From positions 2,272,305 through 2,336,304 of the forward strand of contig VZTI01004542.1 of NCBI GenBank assembly GCA_013397865.1: DNA of 64,000 nt. Reading direction: 5' to 3'. The position numbers and the translations under genes were made by a program. The notes beneath the pieces are model-generated. The model ran no database searches and was not told where the DNA came from. It saw only the letters and a program-made list of their open reading frames with translations. Source of the stretch: Struthidea cinerea. Taxonomy: Eukaryota > Chordata > Aves > Passeriformes > Corcoracidae. Below are positions 12,626 to 26,200 of this stretch, piece by piece. Each line of letters begins with the position of its first letter. Within the stretch, counting starts at the first letter, position 1.

Positions 12626-14823
12626 ATCCCCTTGAAATGTTTTGGCCCAAATTCCTATCCCCTCTGCTTCGTCTGTTTTGCATGCCATACCTGCTGCTGA
12701 GGGATCTCTGGGGCATGAGAAAACCTGGGTTATTCCCTGCTGTCCTAGTTGTCTAAATAGCCAGCTCCCCAGCAGGTGTCTGTACTTTCATTCACAGGGG
12801 TTGAAAGTACAGTAACCTTCAGGGCTGGCTCAAGCTAAAATTAAGGCTGCAGATACCAGGCACCAAATGCTTCATTCAGCTCCCTAAGTTTGTCCTCTAG
12901 AGCTTCCAAATGGTTTTGATTAGTATTCCAAGGGAGAGCTCACTGATGGAATTAGTGAGAAACCAGACTGTCAATTTATTTATACCCGGCCTTAGGGCAT
13001 AGCCATTGTGCATGTGTAAAGCTGTTGAGATGCAGGGAATATTCTGTAAGTGGGTATGTGTATGTGTTGACTGGAAGTGGGTTTGCAGGGAAAAGCTGTT
13101 GCCCCAAGGACTGAACAGTGACCTAAAGCGGGAGAGACTGCTGACGTGGCCGTGTGTAATGTTAAAAATCCCTTTTAGGGAAAAATTGATCCCTCTGAAA
13201 TTTTCTCTCTACTTGTATTTATTAGTATCTTCCAGCTCTAATTTTGCTGTAATTCTCATTACCCTTGTGGAGAAATCTCTAATTTAACTCCTGGAGTCTT
13301 TCCACCTCCTTCAACAATATCTGTGTTACAAAACTATCACTGCCTTTGCCTCCTGGAGTATTTAAAGCACATGAGTAATGAATAATAAAGTTTTTCCATT
13401 ACACTGTCATTCAGCCTGGGAAGTATTTTGAGGGCAAGCTGAGATATTGGAAACATTACTTGTGGATATTCATTTGACGCATCAGTGCCGAGCATGAATG
13501 AACTGGTTTTCCAATAAAATTTGATCAATTTTGTTTAGGAAAATTTGTATTGACAGTGTTTTGGCCAAATGATAAATCCTTTATTCCTGTTCCCCTGTTT
13601 TGTATTACAATGGGAAATAAATATATCCCAAATTTAGACTGTTATTAGGCATCACCTCCTCCTATTCTGTCTGTTGCAGTATGAAAAGGGTTTAAGAAAA
13701 GTTTTTCAGCTCCATTACTCCCTATAATAGCCAGGAAACAATTAACCTGTTATCCCTTAACATGATGTCTGCAGAAGATTATTGCATGACAGGGCCCGAG
13801 GGACCCATTTGCGTTGTGCAGTGGAATGTGGTGCATCAGGCTGATGCTGGTCCAGACTGGTATTTTGATGTAATGGAGAGCAAAACCTGTGTGGAGCTTT
13901 GAGCTGATCATTAAAGTCGAATGGTTTGGTTAGCATGTTTCTGAGGATGTACTAATTAGGACTGAGGGGCTTGTCTGCAGCTTTCTGGTGCGGGGGTGCT
14001 GTTTCCTGATGCAGAATTCCCCTGGATCCTTTTGGCAAGGGAGACTTTGCACCACGCTCCACTGGTCACACAGACGTGACCAGAGGAGGGGACAGAGCTG
14101 TAATGCCTTGTGCCAGAGAGGAAGATGGGGTCACTGAGAATCCAGGCTGGCAGGACACTGCGGGAGAGGTGCTGGCAGGCAGAGCAGCTTCCTCCTGTAC
14201 AGCTGTGACAAACAGACCGTATATTGTCACTTGGTAACACCCAGACAACTTCCCTGCCATGGAGGTGTTCTTCCTACCAGCCTCTCAACCAAACCAGAGT
14301 GCATGGCTTCTACCCTTCTTTTCTTCTTTCCTGTGTTTCTTATAGAATATTTTCATAACTCTGAGTTCTAAGCACAATCTCAAAATTTTTGCAGCTGGCT
14401 GTGCCACATGGCTACAAGGGAAATGCCTGGAGGTCAGGCTTCCCTTTCAGGAATGCAAGTGGGACTGGTTATTAACCACTGCACCAGGTCCTGGCATTGC
14501 TGGCAGATGCCATCAATAACATTAATTCAAGGTGTCACCTCTGTCCCCAGCTTCAGTTTAATGACAGTCGTGCTCTGCACCTCCAGCTCCTCCCTCTGCT
14601 GAGAACTGAGGAGGGAGGAAGAAGAGAGAAAACTGTCTGAGTTAAAATAAACAAATATCTGTGTTTGAAGTGAATAAAGCATGCTGACAGGCAGTCCTCT
14701 GGCTGAGTTTCTAGCTGTTACTCCTGAGCTGTCTGGTATCAAAGCAATAGGGGTCCATCGTACAGCATCTGACTTCAGTGCATGAGCAGTTACTGTCTTA
14801 GGCTTCTGAGGTGTGTTATAGTT

Positions 14824-14845
14824 TTAATATTATTATTATTATTTC
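14824..14845. repeat. (ATT)n microsatellite
   Basis: A short run of about five ATT units within AT-rich sequence. A similar short ATT run occurs near 23741-23756. Confidence 0.6.
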
Positions 14846-16744
14846 TTTGCTCATAGTTTCTTAAGGCCTCTTCATATCCTGAATAAATCTCTAGGGAGTC
14901 ATAAAGCCACGGGCTGAGTTTCAGCTCAGGCGCTGTTCGCATCTCCTTGATAACTGTTCAGTATGTTCCCTTAATCGTGGAAGCAAGACCCTGAGATGCA
15001 CCCCAGGGAAAGCCTCAAGATGTTCTTTGCATTTTTTGTCCCTGAGAAAATAACTCTCTTGCTGTGGAAATGACATCTTTTTTCTATGAAATGTCACCAC
15101 TTCTGCCTGCTGGTTGTAACTCTGCCACACTAAAATATCTTAAGTCTTTTAAAGTAAAATAATAAAACATTTAGGAATCCTATTCAGAGCTGCTGAGCAT
15201 TCTCATTGTTTTGTGTTAATGACCCTCAGTTGCCATAAACTTCTCCCTCTATTTTCTTGTTAATTATTGCTACACTTTTTTATACCCATATCTTGCTTGG
15301 CAAAGCTTGCAGTAGAGGTGAATAGGAGGGGAGTAGAAATGATGTCAGACATTTGCCCACTGTGAAAAAAAACTTAAGAGACTGTTCAGAAATCAAAAGT
15401 GAGTTTTCCTGGGGCCCTAGACCCTGCCTAGCACTGAGGCTGTTCCCTCAGATGGTGTGTGCTCCTCTGAGCAGGTCCTGCCTTGTCCAGCCACTCAGAA
15501 TAGTTCTGGATTATGTTCATCATAACATTGGTTTCATGCTTTGCTCACAGGGCCTCAGAAATGAAACTGAATTACAATATCTTGTCAATAGGAAAATGTC
15601 TTTGTGATCAGAGAGGGTGTTTTTTATGCCAGCTGATATTTGCACAGGCTGGGCCTGCTAGAGATGAAGTGATGGTGGTGCTGTGCGAGTAGTTTCTGTC
15701 CTCTAACAAAAATGCACAAAAAAACTCCTCAGGAGAGCTGCAAAGGTTTATGTGTGAAATCTCTTCTTTCTTCCATCCACCTGTGTGATTTTGGCTCAGA
15801 AATAATCTTCCAGCTATACAGAGGTGCTCAGACCCGAGGATCCCAAAACATTATGCAAATATAATTTTATATAGAAAAAATAAAAATCAACATAAGATCA
15901 GAGCTCTGTCCCCTGTCATGGAATACTGAACACGTTATATTTTATAATATAAATTATAATGCGTTCATTACCCACGAGATGCTCACTGGCAAATGTCTAG
16001 TGGAGAGTGATGTGTGGGCTGTGCTGATGTGGAGCTCACACCGTGCTTAAGGCCAGGGCTTATTCTGGACTCCTGAGAGTTGCTAAGGAAACAGCCTGGG
16101 AATGGAGCTGGAAGTCTCACAGCAGGTTGGCTGCAGAGATGTTTTGTGCTGCAAAAACATGCAGGGCTGATATTGGCAGAGGCAGCAGCTGGTCCAGCCC
16201 CTGACAGGTGATGTGGTCACTAAGTGCCAAAGATGAGGGACTTTGCTGTTTTAGTGTCTTTTTGGTATATCTGAGCTTTGTTTGTCTCCTGCCCTCCTCT
16301 CACCAGGTGCATGAAGCTGCTGTTGATTACACTGACTTACTCTGATGCAGGCCCTTGGTGTAAAACCAAACACAGATTATTCACAGTCAGCAAGGATCCA
16401 CATCTTGGAGAATTCCTCTCTTGAAAGATGAAGTTGATAACCCAAACCGTGTCTGTGCCACCAGCTTTTAACAGACTCAGAAATTCCTTAGAGGTGTTTG
16501 TTATTTTGCAATTACTTCGCAATTGATTTTCTTAAACAATTCCATAACTTGTTAAAGAACTCTTCCTCCCTTTTCTCCCCTTATCCAGTTCCCTTTTCCA
16601 TCTTTGCCACTGCCTAATGTTTATAATCACAGGACTTATTTTTTCCCATTGCTTAGGTAGACGACTCCTCTACAAAGAAAAACTGGATGATTTGTAAAAG
16701 TGCATTTACAGTCAGAATCTCCTGGGGTCCGAGCCTAATTCTTT

Positions 16745-16835
16745 CAATGACTTCTGAAAATTTAGTTGAGGCATTTAAACTATTTGCCTCTGTTTCCCCT
16801 GTTGTGAAACAGAGGCTATTTTAGGATAGCTTATG
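16745..16835 (+). repeat. MIR/CORE-SINE-like relic
   Basis: The segment reads TTGAGGCATTTAAAC, then TTTGCCTCTGTTTCCCC, then TGTTGTGAAACAGAGG. This follows the MIR 3' half, in which CTTAACCTCTCTGTGCCTC leads to AGTTTCC and then ATCTGTAAAATGGGG. The order is right but the sequence is diverged. It ends just upstream of the exon-like segment at 16927. Confidence 0.35.
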
Positions 16836-16926
16836 CAGACCGTGTGCTGTTATTAGTTTACAAATGATTCTGTAGGGGAAACTGCCGTACATAGGAGTCA
16901 TGAAACCTTGTGGTTCTCTCCATCAG

Positions 16927-17087
16927 GGCCTGCAGCTGGGAACGCAGGAGCTGGAGGAGATGGGAAGCAAGTTTTGCCTTGGTTTGCTGATTCTGCACCT
17001 CAAATCCCTGCCCTGCAGCAAGGAGCTGATGGCTCAGGCAGCACTCCTGCTGGATCTGGAGGAGGAGATCACAGACCGGGCACAAAG
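16927..17087 (+). CDS. Candidate internal exon A, unidentified protein
   Basis: This is the most exon-like segment in the window. It is 161 bases, begins after a pyrimidine-rich acceptor ending CCATCAG and stops before AAG|GTCAGT. Its frame is stop-free for 53 codons with vertebrate-like codon use (many CTG, GAG, CAG) and is more GC-rich than its flanks. The peptide is leucine- and glutamate-rich, with pieces such as GTQELEEMGSKF, LGLLILHLKSL and LLLDLEEEITDRAQ, so probably helical. It starts in phase 0 and ends with two bases of a codon, which fits the candidate exon at 19522. I do not recognise the family. Caution: the opposite strand is also open over the same interval and has a good acceptor-like CTCCTCCTCCAG, so the strand is not certain. 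Confidence 0.38.
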
Positions 17088-19521
17088 GTCAGTGACTGTC
17101 ATATCCAGAGGGCTCTGCTGTGGGAATCGAGTTGGTGGGGGGGTATGTTTTGGGTTTAAATCTGCAGAAAAAGACCCTCCTTATGGCTGAGATTTGCATC
17201 TTGGAAACTGCCGTGTATTGAGAGTAATTGGAACTGAGATGTAATTGACTCCCAAAGAAGCTGCTGGAACAGTGGGTCTGTGTCCTGCAGCCATCCATGT
17301 GAAGAAAATAGGTGGAAGAGAAGTACCTGGTTTGTATTTTCCAGTGATTTTTCATTTTCATGTGCAAAAATGCTTACTGGAACATGGGGATGGTACTGCC
17401 CCAGAAAAATGAATCAGCAGGAAACGTTTTCCTGCTTATTAAGTGTCACATGGAGTTCTGTCCAGATCAGATCCTCCATGGAGAGGTTCTTTTGTAAGAA
17501 AGGCATTATCTAAGTGCTGCACTGTAGGGACCAAATATTGCAGATCATAAAAGGACATTGATGGCATGATTTAGAAATTTTGGGCCTCATACTGTATATT
17601 CCTATATATAGGAATTCCTATCTATATGCAAGTATTTTCCTATATTTTCTTATTTTCCTCACTGTATGGAGTCCTTTAGTCATTTAGAGCATAGATTTAT
17701 GACTTTCTGATGGACAGAAAGAAGTTTTGATCCCGTTGCTTACTTAGGACATGTTTTTCCAAATTGCAAAATTAATTTACTTGCTTCCTATGTTCAGTAG
17801 GGGATATTTAAGTGAGTTTGCCCCATTAAAAATACAAGAAGAATTTGACCTGGAAAAGTGTCTGAGAATGAGATTATTCAGCTTGAATTTGTGATGAAGA
17901 AAAAATACATAATTTCTCTAGGCCACCATCACTTGTTAGTGCTATGTGCATCACATTTGTTTTGCAAGAATATTTTTCCAAGACAAATGGAGAAAGAAGA
18001 CTCAGTGATGTGACATGATTTAAAGCTCCCCGATGGCTTTGCCATCAAGGAGCTCTCTCAAATTCATCAATGAACATCAAGTTTTTCAGTTGCAGAAATA
18101 CCCCCATAATTTATAGCAGACTTCCAGTCTCTCCCCTGCAGGAGCATTTACCCAACATTATCACCACCTGTTCCTCATGCCAAAACCCATTCTTGCAAGC
18201 TTGTTCACAGTTTTAAATGTTTATGAGGGACGGTTTAAAAAGAGGGATAAAATGTAGAGACATTCCTTTGGATTGGCTGTGCTCACTTGTACGTGTGAAC
18301 ATATAAATGGAGTGATTAGGGTGGATGCTAAACACCATCCATGTCGTGGACAGCCATCCGAAAATTCATTGGTATGTCATTAGAGAGAGCTGCTGGAGCC
18401 TGGATGGGTAGATGGATCTAGGATATAAATCAAACTCACTTTTGAACTGGAGCTGGAAGGGCCTTTGCATGAAAATAATGTATGGGAAGAAAAACATCAA
18501 ACCCTGACTTAGTTCAGACTCTGACAAAAAGCCATCTGGTCACAGTAACTCAGTGAGCATTTTCTCTGATCTTTGTAGCCTTCTGTTACTTTTTCCCTCA
18601 GTTGACTTTATATTAATGGGGATTCATTATCTTTATCCTACAGAAGGAAGATCTCTAATTACAAATATTTTTAAAGAAGTTAACAAAAAGATAAAAGTTC
18701 TCTTACTTTGTAAAACTTCCATGTGTCCTCAGTAGCTGAAAGCAAAGTCTTCTACCCCTTCAAGCTTGCCCAGCAGTAGTGAGCACCTCCATGGCACCCA
18801 GGAATGAATGTCATTGCTAAAGGGCAATTGATGGTCAGCTGTTAATTTTCACTTCACTGGGTATAACCGCAGGTTGTGGAATTTTACTAGCTTGGATGTA
18901 ATTTGTTACTATTTGCAGACCAGGTAAGCAGCTGAGTTGATAATCCCACCCAGAGGTGTCACATTGTGGGAGCTGGCTGCAAAAGCCTGGGTGAAAGGAG
19001 ACGCAGGGATCAAAGTGTTCGCTAGCATATTCTTTTAAGGAATAAATAATTCATGGAAAAGGATTGTGCAGCATATTGATTCTGATTCAGAAAATTAATA
19101 CTTTCCTCCCATGTTTCTCTGGCCCTAGCTAAGAGAATTCCATGGTTTGGTTTTAGTGGGAAAATTGGAACCAATGGAAGAATGCAGAATACAGAGGGCA
19201 CACTGATACAGACAGGAGGGCAGCTATTTCTATAGCTCTCTCTACTCACAGGTTTTGAAAAAATAAAAATTATTTTCTATCAAAACATTTCTCTGGAGGA
19301 AGCTGAGGGGTGCCACTCAGTCTAATATTAATCTGTAAATATTAGGTCTAATCTAGTTCTGTGAGGTAGCATCAGAACCTCACAGCTTTATTGCTGGTAT
19401 ATCATTACATCAATGGAAATTATACTCTACTTCTTCCTGGGCTAGACCAACCTTTATGGGTTTAAGGAGAGTGAAATGTTTGTAGTTTAACATTAGCTCT
19501 GTTTTCCTCTGTGGTTTCCAG
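17088..19521. other. Intervening non-coding sequence
   Basis: If the exon chain is real this is a 2.4 kb intron. It holds a perfect 18-base palindrome at 17598-17615 and otherwise AT-rich unique sequence. I see no repeat family and no other paired splice sites. Confidence 0.4.
17598..17615. repeat. Perfect 18-base palindrome
   Basis: ATTCCTATATATAGGAAT reads the same on both strands, and an overlapping ten-base palindrome AGGAATTCCT follows at 17610-17619. In AT-rich sequence this may be chance. Confidence 0.6.
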
Positions 19522-19571
19522 AAAAAATGCACAATATCCTTGCCTGCTTTCTATAATTTGCTTCAGAAAGT
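19522..19571 (+). CDS. Candidate small exon B (50 bases)
   Basis: A strong acceptor (TTTTCCTCTGTGGTTTCCAG) and a donor matching consensus from +1 to +7 (GTAAGTA) bracket 50 bases, although the last exonic base is T rather than G. Reading in the phase left by candidate exon A (one base completing a codon) gives KNAQYPCLLSIICFRK with no stop, and one base is left over, which fits candidate exon C. A second frame is also open, so the coding frame rests on the chain. The protein is unidentified. Confidence 0.28.
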
Positions 19572-20155
19572 GTAAGTAGGTGTGAATGAAAATACCCACA
19601 TTTCTGTGTGCCTTTGCCAAAGCAAAGTCAGACTTGGGGATCCTTCAGGTGCAACACAGGAAAAGTTCTGGGGGGTTACCTGGTGATATTTTTTTCTTAA
19701 ATGCTTTAAGTAGTGAAGAGCAGTGTCTTTTTAAGAGCTTACAAGCTGTCCCTGTTCCAGTAGTCTGCCGTGTCCTGGTCCCAGGAAATGATATGCATGA
19801 CAGATATTTAAGTGGGAGGCAATAGCTTTTACTGTAACTAATGTTTTCTGGCAAAGGAAAATGTGTCCCAAAAACTGTCCTGCTGACGTGTCTAGAAAAA
19901 GATACAAATATGGATGAGGCTTTCCATAGCAGTATTCACCAACATCAGAAAAAGAGATTAGTATTGTTCAGCCTTGATGAAAACACGAGTCTTTTCTTAG
20001 TTGTTGAGGTTTTGTTTTGTCTAAATCAAGCAGAAATTAAGCTGTGAGCAGTGTGATGTATTGCACAGTGCTCGTGTTAAACACATCTATCTCAGTCTAA
20101 TGTTTTCTATATATGGGTTTCTGAGTGCCCATCTCTGTAATACTCCGGGTGACAG

Positions 20156-20229
20156 GTCAAGCTGTGGAACAAGAAGTTAATCCAGCACTGGATAAAGCTG
20201 ACTCCCAGATGAAATGTCTCATTGCAAAG
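20156..20229 (+). CDS. Candidate small exon C (74 bases)
   Basis: The segment follows GGGTGACAG and precedes AAAG|GTACAG. Two bases complete the codon begun in candidate exon B, then 24 codons follow without a stop, including QAVEQEVNPALDKADSQMK, ending on a codon boundary. The peptide is hydrophilic and helix-like. The acceptor is weak and the donor only fair. The same frame stays open to 20481, so the true donor could lie further right. I do not recognise the protein. Confidence 0.25.
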
Positions 20230-23200
20230 GTACAGAGATCAAAAGCTGTGGAGGCAGAGATCTCATCTGTTGTGAAATCCCTGCGGCGCGCGTCCTGCAT
20301 TTGTCTCTCTTTGCCCTGGTGTCTGGTGTGCGTGGCGTTGACTTGGCATCTCAGCATCTCCCTCCGACAGCAAACATTTTCACCTGTCAAGGTTCATAAC
20401 TGTTTGTGTCCTTTAATTTTGCTCTGTGGGCTCTCTGTGCTCTGGGTGTGCTGCAGCCTCATTCTCTCACCACTGCTGTGAGGGGGATAAAGGAGCAGGC
20501 TGGACCCTCGTTCCCCGGAATAAACTATTTGCTGTGCACTTTACAGAGCTCTGTCAGAGCCAGCGGTCAGTAAATTGGAGCGAGGTAATAGCTGTCAGGG
20601 AAGTGCCTGCTCTAATGGAGGCACCCTGTGTGAATGGGGGGTTTCTCACACCAGATCAAGTCCATTGTGCTCAGCGTGCTGTCTCTAATGAGCCAAAGAA
20701 AGGTGAAAGAAGCCTTTAGCAGACCTAACTAAACACGGTTTGGTGCACAGACAAGAATTGCTTCCTGTCCCCACTTCACCGTCTATCTTTCCCCTGAACT
20801 GTCAACTGCAAAAGAAATCATTCACAAGCAGGAGTGGGGCAACACTTGGAATAAGTTCACAGCAGAGGCTGTGAGAATAAGCAAGAGGGGCTGAACTTCC
20901 ACCAGTGGGGCTGTATGGCTAATGGGACAGTAGATTATTTCCCCTAAATAGGTGATGTCCAAGGATAGAATGAATTTGGTCTAACAGCTCTGTGTCACTG
21001 TTTTCAAAGTGTGGCAGCTGTCTCAGGAACATGCCAAAAATGCAGAAAGGACGAGATGCAGCCCAGAAGATGCGTTAGAGCTAAAACTTGTGATGGTGAG
21101 GAAGAAAGGTTTAAGTGCTCCAGGCATTAGCAGGTCTTTTAATTAACAACCTGTTCTCCTGGGACACATCATATTGACTCTCACATTTATGCAGGCGCTA
21201 TCACCCTCATGTTACACAAGACCTCTGTAGGGACTTAATTGTTGTGGCTTTTCTTTTCACTAATGGTATTTGGGTGTTTTTCTGCATTGAATAGCCCCTT
21301 TTCCACCAGCACTGAATAGGACCACTCACGGACCACTCTTCCAAGATCAAAGGCCAAATACGTGGAGAATTTTGTGGGCTTTGCAGCCGCTTTCATCAAA
21401 CAAAGCCGTGTGTCAGGTGTTTGTACAAGCAATTTATTCTGCTCTCTCTCAAACTTGGCCTCCTAAGCCCCTACTGCCATGCCCTAGGAAGAATTACTGA
21501 TGTTTCCAGCATCTCACCATGCCTTACAGTCAGTTCTGGCATTCAGAAGCTTTCTGCTGGAAAAGTGAAATGTAGCTTGTACTTTGGACATCGTGTTTTT
21601 CTGATAGTAGTTTTCATGCCTCATTTGCTATAAAAGTAATTAAGTCACTGTTGTCCAGGTAGCATCACATTTGTCATGACCACAAGGAGGATGGGAAGTG
21701 GCTGTTCACATGATGCAGGTTTGAAAGGGACAAAGAGCAATCCCCTCCCTCTACAGTATCCTCTCCTTCTTCCTTGTGGTTTAAACTGATGGCACATTCC
21801 TTAATTTCATTTTTTTTCCTTGCGTCCAGGTTGTGCTAGGAAATGTTTTGCATACACTGCAGCAATTGCAGCCATTTGTTCATGAGACATCTCCCGTGTT
21901 GAGACAGACTTTTGTGAAGTCATTTTCTGCTGACTCAGACGTTATTTATCTCCTGTGTTTCTTCATCATTTCTTACCTTTCTTGAGCAGAGCCAAATCTC
22001 TTTCCACCCCAGATGGTAAATATGTCTAGCTCTGCTATTAATCAAAAACAGAAGGGTTAATCATTGCTCTGTTTCTTTGTCCAGATGTAATCTCTTCATC
22101 TTCCGTACAGTGGGCAGGGCTGGATTGGTCAGTGTATGGATGGCAAAGCCAGGAATTGACAAGAGAGATTTGCAGATCCTTTGGAGCTGTGTTTGCTGTT
22201 CTTCTATACCACATTGATGCATCATCATGATCCTGGACAGTATTGAACTGTTGGATCTCCCATCTTTTCACTATAATGCACCTTCCCCTGATTATGGCTG
22301 TGCAAGCAATTTCACTCAGCTTTTAAACGGCGTGGCCAAAAAGTGTTTCAGATCAAATTAAGGTGATTTTGTGGAAAAGAAGCAAACAAAAAAAAAAGGG
22401 AAAGTTCAAACAACGAAATAATGCAGCTGGAGCAAAGGGCACTTGCTTCATTTGAAGCGTCTTTAGTGCATCTTTGAAAGCAGAACTGTGGTGTTATATC
22501 CACATGCAGTGACAGAAAACAGTTCCCCTGCCTGGTGGGCTGAGTCTCCCTATTCTTACAGGGGAACATGGGTGTCAGTGTTATATTGTTTTGATTATAC
22601 ATTCTGAAACAATTGCATCTCAGGGGTTTAAGTGCAAGACAGGACTTCACCCTGCACAGCACCCCATCCCCTCCCAGTTCGGGCGTAGCAGCGGTAGCGG
22701 ACAGGGCAGACTGGACAGCTGGACTCTGGGGAGCCTCCTGGCATATGGCTGAAGATGAAAGTGTTCTTTCATCATTTAGAGAATCTAACCACAGCAGGAA
22801 TTATTTGACCAGACTTAATTCCGGTTTTTATTTGACTGGAGTTCCATTTTTCTCTAAGTAAAGATTTGGTGCATTTTTAACCTTGATCATCTTTAGACAT
22901 TAAATACCTTGTGGCAGCTTTCAGAGGAGGAGGGTGTTTATTGATTCTGGTTTTTTGCTTAGTCACAAATTTTATTGCTGTTAAAGGAATTTGAAATTTC
23001 TACTGTTGTATGAGCATCTCTGGATGAGGTATTTCTGTATTTGGATGCTGGAGAGAAAGTGCTGTGGGAATGCATTTACCTAAGTAAGCCAAACCACTTT
23101 GTCACTGTGGTGCAGAACATGGGGCAAAAGGGGTTTCTATAATGCATTTCATAAAACACTTGTGAGAGCAGAGTCTAACATTAATTCAGTGTGACAGGTG

Positions 23201-26200
23201 TGAGAGTGGCTGAAGCTGGGCTTTGGCTTTGGAGCAGTCTCATGTTGCTGTAACCATTTAGGATCAGTTCAGGAAGTGCTTTAACTCCTGACTGTTTTAT
23301 AGCGCTCTCCAGCAATCTTTCACACCGATGTTGCAGAAGATTGGTACCTTCTCGCACCCCCAGGGTCTGACCTAAAGAATTGCTGCCTCTGTTATTGAGA
23401 GGAAAAAAACCCCAGATTTCAAGTTTGGATCTATTACAGATTTTAGATTTTATTGTTTTTATATGCCTCGATAATCTTGTTTTCAAAATAAAAATGTGAA
23501 CCTTCTTCTGTCCACCCCTTCATCCTTCTTATCCTGCTCTCTTCTGTGCCTCTCCTTTGTTATTGTGAGAATACAAGCCCAGAGAATTCTTTGGAGGCTC
23601 AGCCAAGCAATGCAGCCTATAATGAATATATTTGGTATTCAGAAGGCTTTCATGTAACTGTTCACAGGTGAGCTGCTGGAATTCAGCAACTTTTCATTAA
23701 CACTTTCTAGAGCTGTCCCTATTTTCCTCCTATTGATTTTCATTATTATTATTATTCTGAAATGCCTTGCAAGCTGCTCAGCTTCTGTTGACTGTTATCA
23801 AATGCCAGCTCCAGCTATGCCAGGCTGGGTATAAGTATTCATGCTCATTTCAGAGGTAATTAATTTATCCTTTCTTAGCTAATAATAGCAATTTATATAG
23901 ATGCAGAAAGGAAGGAGAGGAAAAGAGCAAATGGGAAGAGAAAGAGATCATAGAAGGAACTTCAAACATGCACAGAAACACTGCTTGCTGTCGTATCTGT
24001 CTGAGGTTATTCAAATTACCATACTCGCACAGATCTGACTGGACTACAGATAATGAACTTGTATATACCCAGCAGAACAAATGGGCTCTGCAGTGCCCTT
24101 TCTGTGAGGCATATTGCTATGGTGCTGTCTGGCATTAGACATTTTGGTATTGATTAGGAGCATCTGTATTTCTGTGCTGCAGTCTTTCTCCCTTTAGATC
24201 TGACTTGAAATATGAAAGCCACTGGGGCCCTTCACATGCTGTGATAGAAAAAGGAACCCAGGGGCTATCAGGGGTTCAGAAGTTCCCATTTATGGAGCAT
24301 TTTGCAAAGCAATGCACTGTGAGGGATGCACTCTTTTCTCTGAGGAGGGCTTTACACAGACCAGGACACTGCTGGCACCAGAATAGAATAGGTGGGGTTT
24401 TTTTTTCTTCCTAAGAGGATGCAAAGGGTAATGGGAGGATCAGTCTGTTTAGACTATTGATCATGTTGAATGCAGTCAGAGGTGGGATTTCAGATTGAAC
24501 ATGTCACAGGTCTAGTGCTGAAGAGGCAGGTTCAGAGCACTATATATAGCCTCATGTAGACTATATCTGTACTGCAGCAGCAGCTGAACACCAGTTGCAT
24601 TAGATTTAGGGCTCTGGCACATGAGCAGGAGGAGAAAACTTTGTCAGTGGAGCTCTGCTGGTGATCCCCGTCCTTTGTTTTCAGTTGTTTGACATTATTC
24701 AGAGGATATGGATGCACAAGGCGTATCTGTAGTGGGAGTCCTTGTGTCTTCAGGTGGGTGGGAATCATAGATAAACACTAAGGTTGTTTCAAGAATCTTG
24801 GTTATTTAGTGTTTCCCTGTGGAACTTTTCCAAATGGTGTTCCCAAAGTCCCAGAATAACTTGAGATTTGTGAAAACCAGAGAAAAGTCAGACCTTTCAT
24901 ACCAGTACATGCTTCAGTAACTTCTTCTAGGCAGGGAAAGCAATGGAAGGAGAGAGTAGGGTGGTAGTTACATGAAATGCACTTCCAGCCCTTTAGAAGC
25001 AAGGACATTTTTTGGGAAGTTGTGTATTTTTCCTCTCTTGCAATTGTCACTTGAGTTGACCTCTAATTAATCTGTCCACAGCTCCCACCAGAGCTTTTTG
25101 AGGAATACAGTCACAAACGTGAAAATTAGACTGGTTGAGGGTCAAAACAGACTTTTCTATCCCATGTGTTGGAGAGTTAATCATGTGGCACAGAACACGG
25201 GAACTTAGATCTGGATTATCTGATCGAAGGCTTCACCGTGTGGAGTTCTCACCCCTTGAATCCTACACAGTGGCTCAGATGTCTGAGCTTTACAGAGCTT
25301 AGAGGCAAACCAGAATGAATGCCAGTGGTCTGTGAGCCTCTATAGAGTAGAATGTCTCCCACCTGGCCAGCAGCATCAGAGGCTCCAGTCCTGCAGAGCA
25401 GGATATGGTGGTGAGAGTAGCAATACATACATTGCCGCTGCGTGAAGTAGGTTTCCTGTCATGGGTGAAATACAGGGCTAGAAGGAGCTGAATCCCCTGT
25501 AAAACTACCAGTGGGATCCAGTTTTTCACCAGAAGTTTGTACCTGTATAAATTATTCAGACAATAAGATCTAGGGGGTCCCAAATGGATTTGATTTAACA
25601 ATGTTCATAGTCTCATTGTGTCCCCACTGCTGCCTCCTTTCTCTGCAAAGGGCAAATAAGAGCAGAGATTTCTGCTTTCGAGGCAAATGCTGTGCTGCAA
25701 GTCCTCTTGGTCTGGTGCCGAGCCTGCAAGTGAGAGTCTGACCAGGTCTCCTCTACTGTGGTCACAGTGTACAGCTGCTATCTAGGAGCATATCAAAAAC
25801 TTAGCAAGACAAATAAGAGACTAAATGGTTAAGGAGATAGAGAAGGCAGAGGAATTCATAGCTAAGGCTGTCAAGCTGCAGTAAAAGGAGTGCATAGCCT
25901 GGAAGGAAAGTGGGTGGGCGAGCAAAATGTCATACTTGCAGGTGAAAGTTGGCACTTGAACAGCATTTTAAAGTACTCCAAAGCCACCTCCACTGACATC
26001 TCAGCTGTATTGTATATTCTGTCAGAGGCTCTGGCTGTTCAGTGTATTGTGGCTGTGACTCACACACAGACCCTTGCTGCCTCACTAGATACTGTACAGA
26101 GACAGAGGTATTGTGTGAGACAGGAGATAAATACGTGCAGGTTGTTGTTGCAGGGCCCAGCACACACATGTACCGGAGTGGATGAGAGCTTATGCACAGA

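Larger units (their letters stand above)
5644..16739. other. Long non-coding stretch, no gene supported
   Basis: About 11 kb holds only short open frames on both strands without family motifs or credible paired splice sites. Features I can see are a T run (8774-8785), a G/T tract (11031-11060), a purine-rich tract (11803-11895), a pyrimidine-rich tract (12484-12625) and an ATT microsatellite (14824-14845). It is consistent with a large intron or intergenic DNA. Confidence 0.55.
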
